From positions 1-64,000 of the forward strand of contig NZ_JAEHOH010000002.1 of assembly GCF_016522505.1 (NCBI RefSeq): a stretch of DNA of 64,000 bases, given 5' to 3'. The position numbers were made by a program, and so were the translations under genes. The notes beneath the pieces were generated by a model. The model was not told the origin of the DNA. It did no database searches and saw only the letters and a program-made list of their open reading frames with translations. This DNA is from Leucobacter chromiisoli. GTDB taxonomy: Bacteria > Actinomycetota > Actinomycetes > Actinomycetales > Microbacteriaceae. The first letter of the stretch is position 1; every line of letters begins with the position of its first letter. Of the stretch, positions 46,318 through 54,549 are shown piece after piece.

Positions 46318-47607
46318 ATGAGCGAGCCAACCGCGTCGGACGCACGAGCCATGCTGATCGAGAACATCGGCGAACTGACCACGAACGACCCGGAACTCGG
46401 CGAGGGGATCGGCGGGCGGATCCGCGAGGCCGCCGTCGTGGTCGAGGGCGGCAGGGTCGCCTGGGTCGGTGCGTCGTCGTCGGCCCCAGCGGCCGACGAA
46501 CGGTTCGACGCCGACGGCCGCGCGGTGCTGCCCGGGTGGGTCGACTCTCACACGCACATGGTATTCGCCGGCGACCGCACGGCGGAGTTCGAGGCCCGTA
46601 TGGCGGGTGAGCCGTATGCGGCGGGCGGGATCAACGTCACCGTGAACGCGACTCGCGCGGCGTCGGACCCCGAGCTCGAGGCGAATCTCGCCAGGCTGGT
46701 CGCCGAGGCCCGCCGCGGCGGCACCACGACGATCGAGACGAAGACCGGATACGGGCTCACGGTCGGTGACGAGGTGCGGGCCGCGCGCCTCGCCGGCCGT
46801 CAGGTCGACGCCGTCACCTTCCTGGGCGCGCACGTCGTACCTGCGGGTGCCGACTCTGCGGAATACCTCGACCTCGTCACCGGGCCGATGCTCGCGGCGG
46901 TCGCCCCGTATGTCAGCGCCGTCGACGTGTTCTGCGAGACGGGCGCCTTCGACGAGGCCGGGACGCGGCGCGTGCTCGACGCGGCCCGCGCGGCAGGGCT
47001 CGCGACCCGCTTGCACGGGAACCAGCTCGGCCACGGGCCGGGAGCCCGGCTCGCGGTCGAGTACGGCTCGCTGAGCGTGGACCACCTCGGCTTCCTCTCC
47101 GACGCGGACATCGAAGCGCTCGCCGGGTCGTGGAGTGGTGCGGGATCGCGGAGCGCTGCCCGGGGCGGCAGGGGATCGCAGGGCGGTGCGCACGGCACCG
47201 TCGCGACCGTGCTGCCCGCCTGCGACCTCTCGACGAGGATGCCGCTCGCCCCCGCTCGCCGGCTGCTCGACGCCGGCGCGGTCGTAGCGATCGCGTCGAA
47301 CTGCAATCCGGGCACGTCATACACCTCGTCCATGGCGTTCTGCGTCGCGACGGCCGTGCTGCAGATGGGGCTCACGATCCAGGAGGCGGTGCGTGCCGCG
47401 ACGCTCGGCGGTGCGATGGCCCTCGATATGGATCGGGATGGCTGGACCGACCCCGCAGGTGCGGTGCAGCCCGCGGTCGGCGCCGTCCGCGCGGGCGCGC
47501 GCGCCGACCTGCAGCTGCTCGAAGCGCCCTCGGCGACGCATCTCGCATACCGTCCGGGTCTACCGCTCGTATCCGCGGTGTGGCGAGCCGGCGAGCGCGT
47601 CGTCTGA
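46318..47607 (+). CDS. hutI: Imidazolonepropionase
   Basis: HutI hydrolyses imidazolone propionate to N-formimidoyl-L-glutamate. The 429-residue metal-dependent amidohydrolase has the HxH pair in [37 protein letters not shown] and [14 protein letters not shown]. Residues about 270-293 are a Gly/Ser/Arg-rich insertion (from GSWSGAG to QGGAHG) absent from typical HutI. It lies between the DHLGF strand and VATVLPACD, probably as a surface loop. It is convergent with the IclR gene, 9 bases away. Confidence 0.95.
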   Translation: MSEPTASDARAMLIENIGELTTNDPELGEGIGGRIREAAVVVEGGRVAWVGASSSAPAADERFDADGRAVLPGWVDSHTHMVFAGDRTAEFEARMAGEPYAAGGINVTVNATRAASDPELEANLARLVAEARRGGTTTIETKTGYGLTVGDEVRAARLAGRQVDAVTFLGAHVVPAGADSAEYLDLVTGPMLAAVAPYVSAVDVFCETGAFDEAGTRRVLDAARAAGLATRLHGNQLGHGPGARLAVEYGSLSVDHLGFLSDADIEALAGSWSGAGSRSAARGGRGSQGGAHGTVATVLPACDLSTRMPLAPARRLLDAGAVVAIASNCNPGTSYTSSMAFCVATAVLQMGLTIQEAVRAATLGGAMALDMDRDGWTDPAGAVQPAVGAVRAGARADLQLLEAPSATHLAYRPGLPLVSAVWRAGERVV

Positions 47608-47616
47608 AGCCACCCC

Positions 47617-48438
47617 TCAGTGCTCCCGGGGTCCTCTGTTGTACAGCCGGGACGACAGCGTCTCGGCGGCGCGGCTGACCTCGCGCGCGATCGCCGGATA
47701 CGTGTCCTCCTCGGTAGCCGGATGCGGGAAGGTGGCGGTCATGGCGGCGACCGGCCAGCCCCGGTGGTCGAGCACCGGGACCGAGATGGAGGCGAGCCCG
47801 GGCGAGACGGCAGCCTGTTCGAGGGCGTAGCCGCGGGCGGCGGTGTCATCGAGCACCTGGCGGAGCCTCGAGTAGCGGTCGATCGCGACCGGTTGCGCGC
47901 GATCGGTTGAGAGCATCGGATCGGCAGATGAGGCGATGCCGACCGCAAACGCCGACGAGTTGGGGAACAGCGCTCTCACCTGGGCCTTCGGCATGGCCGA
48001 GAGGACCGCCCTGCCGCTCGCGGTAGAGTGCGCCGGGAGGCGGACGTCGATGTCGGTGATCATCGACGGTGCTCCGGGAGCGCGCTCCTCCACCACGTAG
48101 ACGACGTTCTGACCGTGCAGCAGCGCGAGGTGACCGCTGAACCCCAGCCGATCGACGAGTTGTCGCACGAGCGGACGGCCGAGTCGGGAGATGGGCTCCT
48201 GCCGCGCATAGGCGCTGCTCAACTCCACCGTGGCGAGGCCGAGCCCCCAACGCCGCTCCTCGGGCAGGTGCATCACGTAGCCGTGCTCGGCCAGTGTGGC
48301 GAGGAGCTGGTAGACCGTCGAACGGGGCAGCTCCAGCTGCTGCGCGATGGCGCTCGCGGGCAGCGGGCCGCGCACAGACGCGAGGAGCCCGAGGATCCGC
48401 AGGGCGTGATCCAGTGCGGGAACCTTCGACTGCGACAT
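47617..48438 (-). CDS. IclR family transcriptional regulator
   Basis: The 273-residue regulator has an N-terminal winged helix (ALRILGLLASVRGPLPASAI, LPRSTVYQLLATLAEHGYV) and a C-terminal ligand-binding GAF-like domain (HSTASGRAVLSAMP, GYALEQAAVSPGLASISVPV). Its position between hutI and the transporter operon makes it a candidate controller of the hut cluster, possibly sensing urocanate. The ATG at 48438 lies six bases after a TAGAGT box. Confidence 0.9.
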   Translation of the reverse strand: MSQSKVPALDHALRILGLLASVRGPLPASAIAQQLELPRSTVYQLLATLAEHGYVMHLPEERRWGLGLATVELSSAYARQEPISRLGRPLVRQLVDRLGFSGHLALLHGQNVVYVVEERAPGAPSMITDIDVRLPAHSTASGRAVLSAMPKAQVRALFPNSSAFAVGIASSADPMLSTDRAQPVAIDRYSRLRQVLDDTAARGYALEQAAVSPGLASISVPVLDHRGWPVAAMTATFPHPATEEDTYPAIAREVSRAAETLSSRLYNRGPREH

Positions 48439-48444
48439 GGTGAG

Positions 48445-48450
48445 ACTCTA
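48445..48450 (-). promoter_or_regulatory. -10 box of leaderless IclR promoter
   Basis: On the minus strand TAGAGT lies six bases before the regulator ATG; no ribosome site is visible. Confidence 0.5.
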
Positions 48451-48488
48451 TTCCGTGTCCGGGAGCGTGAAGCGGTGGAGAGCGTCTC

Positions 48489-48543
48489 CGCGAAGCGCAG
48501 CGGGGCCCGGCGTTCAGCACGCCCGGCCCCGCTGCGCTTCGCG
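48489..48543 (-). terminator. Terminator after the OpuC-type transporter operon
   Basis: A perfect 19-base stem (arms 48489-48507 and 48525-48543) with a 17-base loop begins 18 bases after the binding-protein stop. It separates the transporter operon from the IclR gene on the same strand. No U-tract follows. Confidence 0.8.
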
Positions 48544-48560
48544 AGCTCCTCGAGGGCGGC

Positions 48561-49481
48561 TCAGATGCCGTTCTCCTCGAGCCAGTCGGTGGCGATCTGA
48601 TTGATGTCGTCGCCGTTCGCGATACGGTCGTTCATCGCCATCAGATTCTCTGTGGTGAGGGCGGCAGAGATGGAGTTGAGCACCTCGACCACCTCGTCGC
48701 TCGCGACGTTCTCGTTGATGACCGGAAGGATGTTGGCCGGAGGGAACAGCCCCTTGTCGTCTTCGAGAGCGACGAGGCCGTTCGCCTCGATCGCGGGGTC
48801 GGAGCTGAACATGTCGCCGACCTGCGCCTGCCCGTTCTGCAGTGCGGTAAGCGTGAGCGGACCGCCCGCGTCGAGCACCTTGAACTCCTTGAATTCGAGC
48901 CCGTAGACCTCTTGCAGGCCGGGCACGCCCTCGTGACGGGATTTCCACTCGGCTGGTCCGGCGAGCACGAGCTCGCCCGCGACGGGCTCGAGGTCCGAGA
49001 TGGTCTTCAGGTCGTGCTCCTCGGCGACGTCGGGCGTGACGACGAGCGTGTCCGCGTTCTCCGCCTCGGACTCGTCGAGCACCATCAGCTCATCGGGGGC
49101 GAGCAGTTCGTCGAGCTGCGTGCGCAGCCCCTCGGGGTCGCTCGGATCGATCTCGCCGCCGAGTTCGGCGAGCAGCGAACCGTTGTACTCGGGCAGCAGG
49201 TTGATCGAGCCGTCGCGCAGCGCTTCGAGGTAGATCTCGCGGCTGCCGATGTTGAGCTGCTCCTCGACCTCGATGTCGGCGTTCTGCAGTGCTTGCGAAT
49301 AGATGGTGGCGAGCAGTTGGCTCTCCGCGAAGTCGGCTGAGCCGACGATGACCGTGTCGGACCCTCCGTTTCCGCCCCCGTCGCCGGAGCCGGAGCTGAG
49401 CGGGTCTCCGCCGCCGCCGCAGGCGGTGAGGGCGAGCGCCGAGACGGCGATGATCCCTGTCATGATGAATTTCTTGCGCAT
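48561..49481 (-). CDS. ABC transporter substrate-binding lipoprotein, OpuCC/ProX type
   Basis: The 306-residue lipoprotein has a lipobox LTAC (Cys21), a Gly/Ser linker and the glycine-betaine/choline-type fold (VIVGSADFAESQLLATIYSQ, NIGSREIYLEALRDGSINLL, YNGSLL, GDMFSSDPAI). Family members bind quaternary ammonium compounds, but some Hut-linked relatives bind histidine. AAAGGAAA precedes the ATG. It is the last gene of a four-gene transporter operon in the hut cluster; histidine or urocanate is the inferred ligand. Confidence 0.9.
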   Translation of the reverse strand: MRKKFIMTGIIAVSALALTACGGGGDPLSSGSGDGGGNGGSDTVIVGSADFAESQLLATIYSQALQNADIEVEEQLNIGSREIYLEALRDGSINLLPEYNGSLLAELGGEIDPSDPEGLRTQLDELLAPDELMVLDESEAENADTLVVTPDVAEEHDLKTISDLEPVAGELVLAGPAEWKSRHEGVPGLQEVYGLEFKEFKVLDAGGPLTLTALQNGQAQVGDMFSSDPAIEANGLVALEDDKGLFPPANILPVINENVASDEVVEVLNSISAALTTENLMAMNDRIANGDDINQIATDWLEENGI

Positions 49482-49516
49482 GAGATTTCCTTTCGAGGGG
49501 GTCCGATTCTCCGCGG

Positions 49517-50257
49517 CTATCCGCGGCCCAGGTTCAGCAGAGCGGTTTCGGTATCGAGCGCTGCGGGGGTCCTCTGCTGACGTACGCGGCGGGTGAGGCC
49601 GGGTGATACGAGCAGGCGCTCCAGCAGGGCGAACGCGACCTCGAGCAGGATCGCCAGCACGGCGAGCACGATGGCACCGCCCGCCATCTCCGCGTAGTTG
49701 TTGCCGGCGCGGCCGTCGAGGATGAACCGTCCGAGGCCGTCCAGCGAGACGTAGGCGGCCACTGTGGCGGTGGAGACGATCTGCAACGTGGCTCCGCGGA
49801 TGCCCGAGAGCGTCAACGGCAGTGCGCACGGGATCTCGATCTTGAAGATGATCTCGACGGTGGAGAACCCCATGCCGCGGGCGGCGTCGATGACGGAGCG
49901 ATCGATCGCGCGGATGCCGCTGGCGACCCCGCTGAGGATCGGCGGCACTGCGAGCAGTACCAGCACGATCAGCGACGGGATGATGAATGCCAGGTTGCTG
50001 GCGAATGCGGGAGAGATGATGAGCACGAGCAGGATCAGCAGACCCAGTGTGGGCAGCGCGCGCATCGCATTCACCGATCCCATGATCAGGCTCTCGCCTT
50101 TGCCGGTGTGCCCGACGAAGATGCCCAGCGGTACCGCGATGATCGCCGCCACGAGCAGGGAGACGAGCGAGTAGATCAGGTGCATCATCGACTGATACGG
50201 GATCGACCCGGCTCCGCTCCAGTGCGCGGGGTCTGTGAGCCAGCCGAAGATATCCAT
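49517..50257 (-). CDS. ABC transporter permease, OpuC/ProW type
   Basis: The 246-residue permease has about six helices, with VNAMRALPTLGLLILLVLII, PPILSGVASGIRAIDRSVID and the EAA loop AARGMGFSTVEIIFKIEIPC. I chose ATG 50257 because it overlaps the TAA of the preceding permease (TAATG). Together the two permeases form the transmembrane pore of an osmoprotectant-type importer. Confidence 0.92.
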   Translation of the reverse strand: MDIFGWLTDPAHWSGAGSIPYQSMMHLIYSLVSLLVAAIIAVPLGIFVGHTGKGESLIMGSVNAMRALPTLGLLILLVLIISPAFASNLAFIIPSLIVLVLLAVPPILSGVASGIRAIDRSVIDAARGMGFSTVEIIFKIEIPCALPLTLSGIRGATLQIVSTATVAAYVSLDGLGRFILDGRAGNNYAEMAGGAIVLAVLAILLEVAFALLERLLVSPGLTRRVRQQRTPAALDTETALLNLGRG

Positions 50258-50904
50258 TACAGGGCCCCCTTCTGGCTCCACGGCGTGAGCGTCTTGCCGA
50301 GCAGTACGAGCAGCCGGTCGAGCAGGAGCGCGAGCAGCAGGCAGACCACGAGGCCTACGATGATGGGCACGAACAGTCGGCGGGTGAACCCCATCGTGAA
50401 GAGCGTGCCGAGCTGGGCGATGCCGATCACCGCCGCCATGGTGACGATCGAGATGTTCGCGACCACCACCACTCGCAGACCCGAGAGGATCGTCGGCACC
50501 GAGATGGGCAGCTGGATCTTGAAGAAGGTCTGCATCCGCGTGTAGCCGATGCCCTCTGCCGCCTTCACGACGTCGGGAGAGACGGAGTCGAGGCCGTCGG
50601 CGACGACGCGCACCAGCAGTGCGATCGTGTAGATCACGAGGGCGACGATGATGTTCAGCGGATCGAGGATCTTGGTGCCCAGGATCTGCGGCATCAGGAT
50701 GAACAGCGCGAGGGACGGGATCGTGTAGAACAGGCTCGTGCCGCCGACGATGAACGTGTACAGCCGCCGGTAGTTGAACGCCAGGTAGCCGAGCGGGATG
50801 GACAGGATCAGGCCGATCAGCGTCGGCAGCAGCGTCAGCCAGAGGTGTGACAGCGTGAGCTGGCCGATCTGCTCGGCGTTATTGGCGATCCAGTCGAGCC
50901 TCAT
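50257..50904 (-). CDS. ABC transporter permease, OpuC/ProW type
   Basis: This shorter permease (215 residues) begins with QIGQLTLSHLWLTLLPTLIG, has the FYTIPSLALFILMPQILG segment and an EAA loop, KAAEGIGYTRMQTFFKIQLP. It overlaps the ATPase gene by four bases (ATGA) and the next permease by one base. It lacks any fused binding-protein domain. Confidence 0.92.
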   Translation of the reverse strand: MRLDWIANNAEQIGQLTLSHLWLTLLPTLIGLILSIPLGYLAFNYRRLYTFIVGGTSLFYTIPSLALFILMPQILGTKILDPLNIIVALVIYTIALLVRVVADGLDSVSPDVVKAAEGIGYTRMQTFFKIQLPISVPTILSGLRVVVVANISIVTMAAVIGIAQLGTLFTMGFTRRLFVPIIVGLVVCLLLALLLDRLLVLLGKTLTPWSQKGAL

Positions 50905-51986
50905 GAAGACCGCTCCTCTGCGAGCGATTCGACTGCGCCGTGGATCACGGCGTCGGAGCCGAGCGTGCCGAGGTAGTAGCCGCGGTCGTCGACCACGATG
51001 GCCCGGCCGCTGGGGCTGGCGAGCGCCGCGTCGAGCAATTCGCGGTAGTTGCCGCGACTGTGCGAGACCGTCGCGGCGGGCACGAGGCGGTCGCTGGAGG
51101 CTGTGCCCGCGGTCGTCCGCGTCCAGCCGAGCGGCGCGTCGAACTCGTCGCGGGCCACGATCCAGGCCCCTTCGGTTGCGCCGACCGGCTCACCGACACG
51201 CGCCGAGGGCGTCTGCTGGGGCGCGAGCGAGGCGATGCGCTCGAAGCTGAGCGCGTGGTAGCCCCGCGACTCGCCGAGGAAGTCGGCGACGAACGCATCG
51301 GCGGGGCTCGCGAGGATCTCGGCGGGGGAGCCGATCTGGGCGAGGACGCCGCCCTCTTTGAGTACGACGATCTGATCGCCGAGCCTCAGCGCCTCGTCGA
51401 TGTCGTGGGTGACCATGATGATGGTCTTGGCGAGGTCGGCCTGGATGCGCAGGAATTCCGCCTGCAACTGCTTGCGCACAATCGGGTCGACTGCGCTGAA
51501 CGGCTCGTCCATCAGCATGAACGGAGGATCGGCCGCGAGTGCGCGGGCGACGCCGACCCGCTGTTGCTGGCCGCCCGACAGCTGCCAGGGGTAGCGGCTG
51601 CCGTAATCCCGGTCGAGGCCCACCAGTTCGATCAGGTCGGCCGCGCGGGTTCGGGCCGCATGCTTGTCGGTGCCGTTCAGGTAGGGCACAGCGCACACGT
51701 TGTCGAGCACGGTCTGGTGCGGGAAGAGACCGGCGTTCTGGATGACGTACCCGATCTTGCGACGCATCTTGATGGTGTCGACCGCGGCATTGTCCTCGTC
51801 GCCGAGCAGGATCGTGCCCGAGGTCTGCTCGATGAGGCGGTTCACCATGCGCAGCGTGGTGGTCTTGCCGCAGCCCGAGGGGCCGACGAGCACGGTGATC
51901 TTGCCGGTGGGAGCCGTGAAGGAGAGGTCCGCCACGGCCGTGGTGCCGTTGTCGTAGGTCTTGACGACGTTCTTGAACTCGATCAT
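50901..51986 (-). CDS. ABC transporter ATPase, OpuCA/ProV type
   Basis: The 361-residue ATPase has Walker A GPSGCGKTTT, signature LSGGQQQR, Walker B FMLMDEPFSAVD and the switch His in MVTHDIDEA. A C-terminal region of about 110 residues ends in a CBS-like segment (AIVVDDRGYYLGTLGSDAVI) as in osmoprotectant transporters. It is the first gene of the operon. Its promoter must lie in the 240-base divergent region shared with the ammonia-lyase homolog. Confidence 0.92.
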   Translation of the reverse strand: MIEFKNVVKTYDNGTTAVADLSFTAPTGKITVLVGPSGCGKTTTLRMVNRLIEQTSGTILLGDEDNAAVDTIKMRRKIGYVIQNAGLFPHQTVLDNVCAVPYLNGTDKHAARTRAADLIELVGLDRDYGSRYPWQLSGGQQQRVGVARALAADPPFMLMDEPFSAVDPIVRKQLQAEFLRIQADLAKTIIMVTHDIDEALRLGDQIVVLKEGGVLAQIGSPAEILASPADAFVADFLGESRGYHALSFERIASLAPQQTPSARVGEPVGATEGAWIVARDEFDAPLGWTRTTAGTASSDRLVPAATVSHSRGNYRELLDAALASPSGRAIVVDDRGYYLGTLGSDAVIHGAVESLAEERSS

Positions 51987-52175
51987 GCGCGATGTGCTTT
52001 CTGGCTGCGGCGCGTGCTCCGGCTGCGAGCAGCGGCCTGGTGGGATGCGGGTGCGGTGCTCGATGGATGTGGCGACATCTTTGTCTTTCTATCTCTGGTC
52101 GTATCCGGTGTTTCGAGGGACATCGGCGGCGAGGGATCAGCGTTGAGGGTGGTGCTTGTACGCTAACCCATTCCG

Positions 52176-52229
52176 CACTAGATTTTCACTTGTTAGAAGT
52201 GTAGTTTTTCATATCGTAATAATCTAGTG
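52176..52229. promoter_or_regulatory. Nested inverted repeats in the divergent hut promoter region
   Basis: Nine-base arms CACTAGATT (52176-52184) and AATCTAGTG (52221-52229) flank a second palindrome, CACTT-GTTAG-AAGTG (52187-52201). This stretch is AT-rich compared with its surroundings and lies between the transporter operon and the ammonia-lyase homolog. It is the best candidate binding region for one of the two IclR regulators. Confidence 0.55.
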
Positions 52230-52271
52230 ATTGCTGTGAAATATATTCCGATCTGTGACAAGGCGCCGACG

Positions 52272-53744
52272 ATGACCTACACCCTCCCCACCGAGCTCAC
52301 CGTTCACGACATCGCGGCGATCGCCCGAGGTGCCGGGATTCGGGTGAGCGCATCCGCCCGGCGCGACATCGCGGAGCATCACCGGGCCGCGAACACGATC
52401 GCCGAGACCCGGCCCGTCTACGGCCGCTCCACGGGTGTCGGCGCGAACCGCCTGACCACAGCGGCCGCCGATCCCACCACTCACGGCATGAACCTGCTGC
52501 GCAGCCACGCCGTCGATGCGGGCGCCCCCTTCGGGGCGGAGACCACCAGGGCCATGCTCGCCGTGCGACTGAACCAACTGCTGCAGCCCGGCTCGGGCAT
52601 CGACCCGATCCTGATCGACGGACTCGAACGCATGCTCGCCGGCAACCACCTCCCCGAAGTGAGACGCTTCGGGAGCATCGGCACCGCCGACCTGCCAGCC
52701 TTGGCCGGCACGGCGCTCGCGCTGACCGGTGAACGGCCCACGAGCGTCGACGGGTTCGAGCCGATCGGACCGATCCGCGCCGACAGCGCACTCCCGTTCA
52801 TGAGCTCGAGCGCGCTCACCCTCGCCGGTTCCGCGCTCGCCGCAGCCCGCCTGGAGACGCTCACCCGCGCCGGACTCGCCGCGTTCGCGCTTTCGGCGCT
52901 CGCCGCGCGCGCGAATCCCGAGGCGTTCTCGCCCGAGGCCGCGCTCGCGATCGGGAGCCCGACCTCGGCCGCGAACGCCGAGACGCTGAACGCGTTGCTC
53001 GGCGAAGCGGTGTGGGATCCGGCCAGGATCCAGGACCCCTTCGCGTACCGCGGCTTCCTGCCGGCCGCGAGTGTGACGACCAGCGCGGTGCGCCGGCTGA
53101 GCGAATCGGCCGAGACGCTGTGCAGCAGCGCTCAGGAGAATCCGCGTTTCTTCACGGACCGGGGCACCGTCGTGCACCACGGCGCGTTCCTCGAGAACTG
53201 GCTGGCGCACGAGCTCGATGCGACGGCGATCGCGCTCGCGCAGTCGGCGCCGCTCGTCGTCGGGCGGCTGCGCTTCATCAACGACGACGCGTTCTCCGGG
53301 CTGCCGCGCTTCCTCGCTCCCTCGGGCGGCGGTGACTCGGGCACGATGATCGCGGAGTACGTCGCCGCCAGCGCGCTCGGCGATATCCTCGCGGGCGCTG
53401 CGCCGGTCTCCGTGCAGAGCGTGGTGCTCTCGTGCGGCGTGGAGGACGACGCCACGTTCGCGACGACCGCGCTCGGCAAGCTCGAACGGTCGATCGAGGC
53501 GTTCGAGACTCTGCTCGCGTGCGAGATCCTGGTCGCTGTGCGCGCGCTGCGGCTCAGCGATGTCTCAGATGAGGGGATGTCGCCCGCGGTGCGCCGGCTG
53601 TTGGAACTGGCGAGCGCGCTGCCCGAAGATCTGTCCGACCGCGACCTGCGCGGTGACGTCGAGGTCGCGCAGAGCCTGCTCGACGGTTTCGCCGAGGTCG
53701 CGGCAGAGGTCCGAGCGTTCACCGCAGTCGCCGCAGCATCCTGA
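52272..53744 (+). CDS. Histidine/aromatic ammonia-lyase homolog lacking the MIO triad
   Basis: The 490-residue protein aligns with HAL/PAL enzymes over its length: PVYGRSTGVGANR, RFGSIG-DLPALA, VQDP-like IQDPFAYRG, SGLPRFLAPSGGGDSGTMIA and SCGVEDDATFAT. Canonical HutH has GSVGASGDLAPLA, whose Ala-Ser-Gly cyclises to the MIO electrophile. Here residues 134-143 read GSIGTADLPA, with the triad gone and one residue missing. The conserved Asn of the NGT motif (SSSA here), the Asn of GGNFHGE (HHGAFLEN here) and the His of EDH (EDD here) are also changed. It sits in the HutH slot of the cluster. Ordinary histidine deamination looks unlikely; another lyase chemistry or a regulatory role is possible. 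The ATG at 52272 has AAGG upstream; a frame-compatible GTG at 52227 lies in the operator region. Confidence 0.85.
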   Translation: MTYTLPTELTVHDIAAIARGAGIRVSASARRDIAEHHRAANTIAETRPVYGRSTGVGANRLTTAAADPTTHGMNLLRSHAVDAGAPFGAETTRAMLAVRLNQLLQPGSGIDPILIDGLERMLAGNHLPEVRRFGSIGTADLPALAGTALALTGERPTSVDGFEPIGPIRADSALPFMSSSALTLAGSALAAARLETLTRAGLAAFALSALAARANPEAFSPEAALAIGSPTSAANAETLNALLGEAVWDPARIQDPFAYRGFLPAASVTTSAVRRLSESAETLCSSAQENPRFFTDRGTVVHHGAFLENWLAHELDATAIALAQSAPLVVGRLRFINDDAFSGLPRFLAPSGGGDSGTMIAEYVAASALGDILAGAAPVSVQSVVLSCGVEDDATFATTALGKLERSIEAFETLLACEILVAVRALRLSDVSDEGMSPAVRRLLELASALPEDLSDRDLRGDVEVAQSLLDGFAEVAAEVRAFTAVAAAS

Positions 53745-53776
53745 GTCTCCGGCCGGTCGTGCGGCATGGCCGCCGT

Positions 53777-53782
53777 TAGACT
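53777..53782 (+). promoter_or_regulatory. -10 box before the second IclR gene
   Basis: TAGACT lies 52 bases before the regulator ATG and argues against the in-frame ATG at 53766 as the start. Confidence 0.4.
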
Positions 53783-53834
53783 AGGTGCGGGGACTCCGCC
53801 GACGCGGGCACCCGAACAGTTGGAGAACTCGGAA

Positions 53835-54545
53835 ATGGCAGCGAAGTCGACGCCCGCGAGCGGGCCGGAGGTCGATGCGTCGAACGGGCCGCAGGCGGTG
53901 CACCGCGCGCTCGAGGTGCTGACGCTCGTGGTCGACAGCGGCCCGCTGACGCTGAGCGACATCGCTCGGGCGAGCGGCCTGCCGACGAGCACGACGATGC
54001 GCATGCTGCGGGCGCTCGAGACCTGGGGCTATGTCTTCCGGTCCGCGGATGGCCGCTACGATACCGGCAGCCGCTTCGTGCAGTCCCGCGTCTCGGCCGA
54101 CGGCGCCAGACCCGAGGATCTGATCGACCTCTCCGCCGCGGTGATGCAGCGGTTGACCCAGGTCACGTTGGAGTCGAGTTATCTGGCGGTGGCCGGCCCG
54201 GCGAACACCTGCACGTTCCTGCGCGAAGTGCAGAGTCCACTGCCGATCCGGCACGTCCGCTTCGACGGCTGGGAGGGGCGCACCGTCCCGATGGCGGGGT
54301 CGGTGGTCGAAGAAGTGCTCGAGGGCAGGATTCCCGAGACCGGCTTCGTCGTGAACGCCGCCGTCGCCGACCCCGACTCGGTCGTGCTCGGCGCGCCCGT
54401 CTATTCGGTCGACGGCGCCTGCGTCGCCGTGCTCGAGGTGACCGGCCCGCGGTTCCGCATGCCCGACGACGTGGTGGCCGCCCACGGCGAAGCGCTCAAG
54501 GCCGCAGCCTCCGAGCTCTCCGAACTGCTCGTCAGAGGCGCTTGA
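53835..54545 (+). CDS. IclR family transcriptional regulator
   Basis: The 236-residue regulator has a winged helix (AVHRALEVLTLVVDSGPLTL, SDIARASGLPTSTTMRMLRA) and a shortened effector domain with YLAVAGPANTCTFLREVQS and DACVAVLEVTGP-like strands. It follows the ammonia-lyase homolog by 90 bases and is convergent with hutF, four bases away. Two IclR proteins thus frame the hut transporter and lyase; which gene each controls is not visible. Confidence 0.9.
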   Translation: MAAKSTPASGPEVDASNGPQAVHRALEVLTLVVDSGPLTLSDIARASGLPTSTTMRMLRALETWGYVFRSADGRYDTGSRFVQSRVSADGARPEDLIDLSAAVMQRLTQVTLESSYLAVAGPANTCTFLREVQSPLPIRHVRFDGWEGRTVPMAGSVVEEVLEGRIPETGFVVNAAVADPDSVVLGAPVYSVDGACVAVLEVTGPRFRMPDDVVAAHGEALKAAASELSELLVRGA

Positions 54546-54549
54546 CCGG

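Noticed and set aside
52227-52272. CRP/GlxR-type site before the HutH-like gene
   Set aside because: Two TGTGA half-sites occur, but they are in direct rather than inverted orientation and do not form the expected TGTGA-N6-TCACA palindrome.
52272-53744. HutH-like gene as a decaying pseudogene
   Set aside because: The frame is intact at full length, the fold motifs are kept throughout, and the active-site changes are specific substitutions rather than random disruption.
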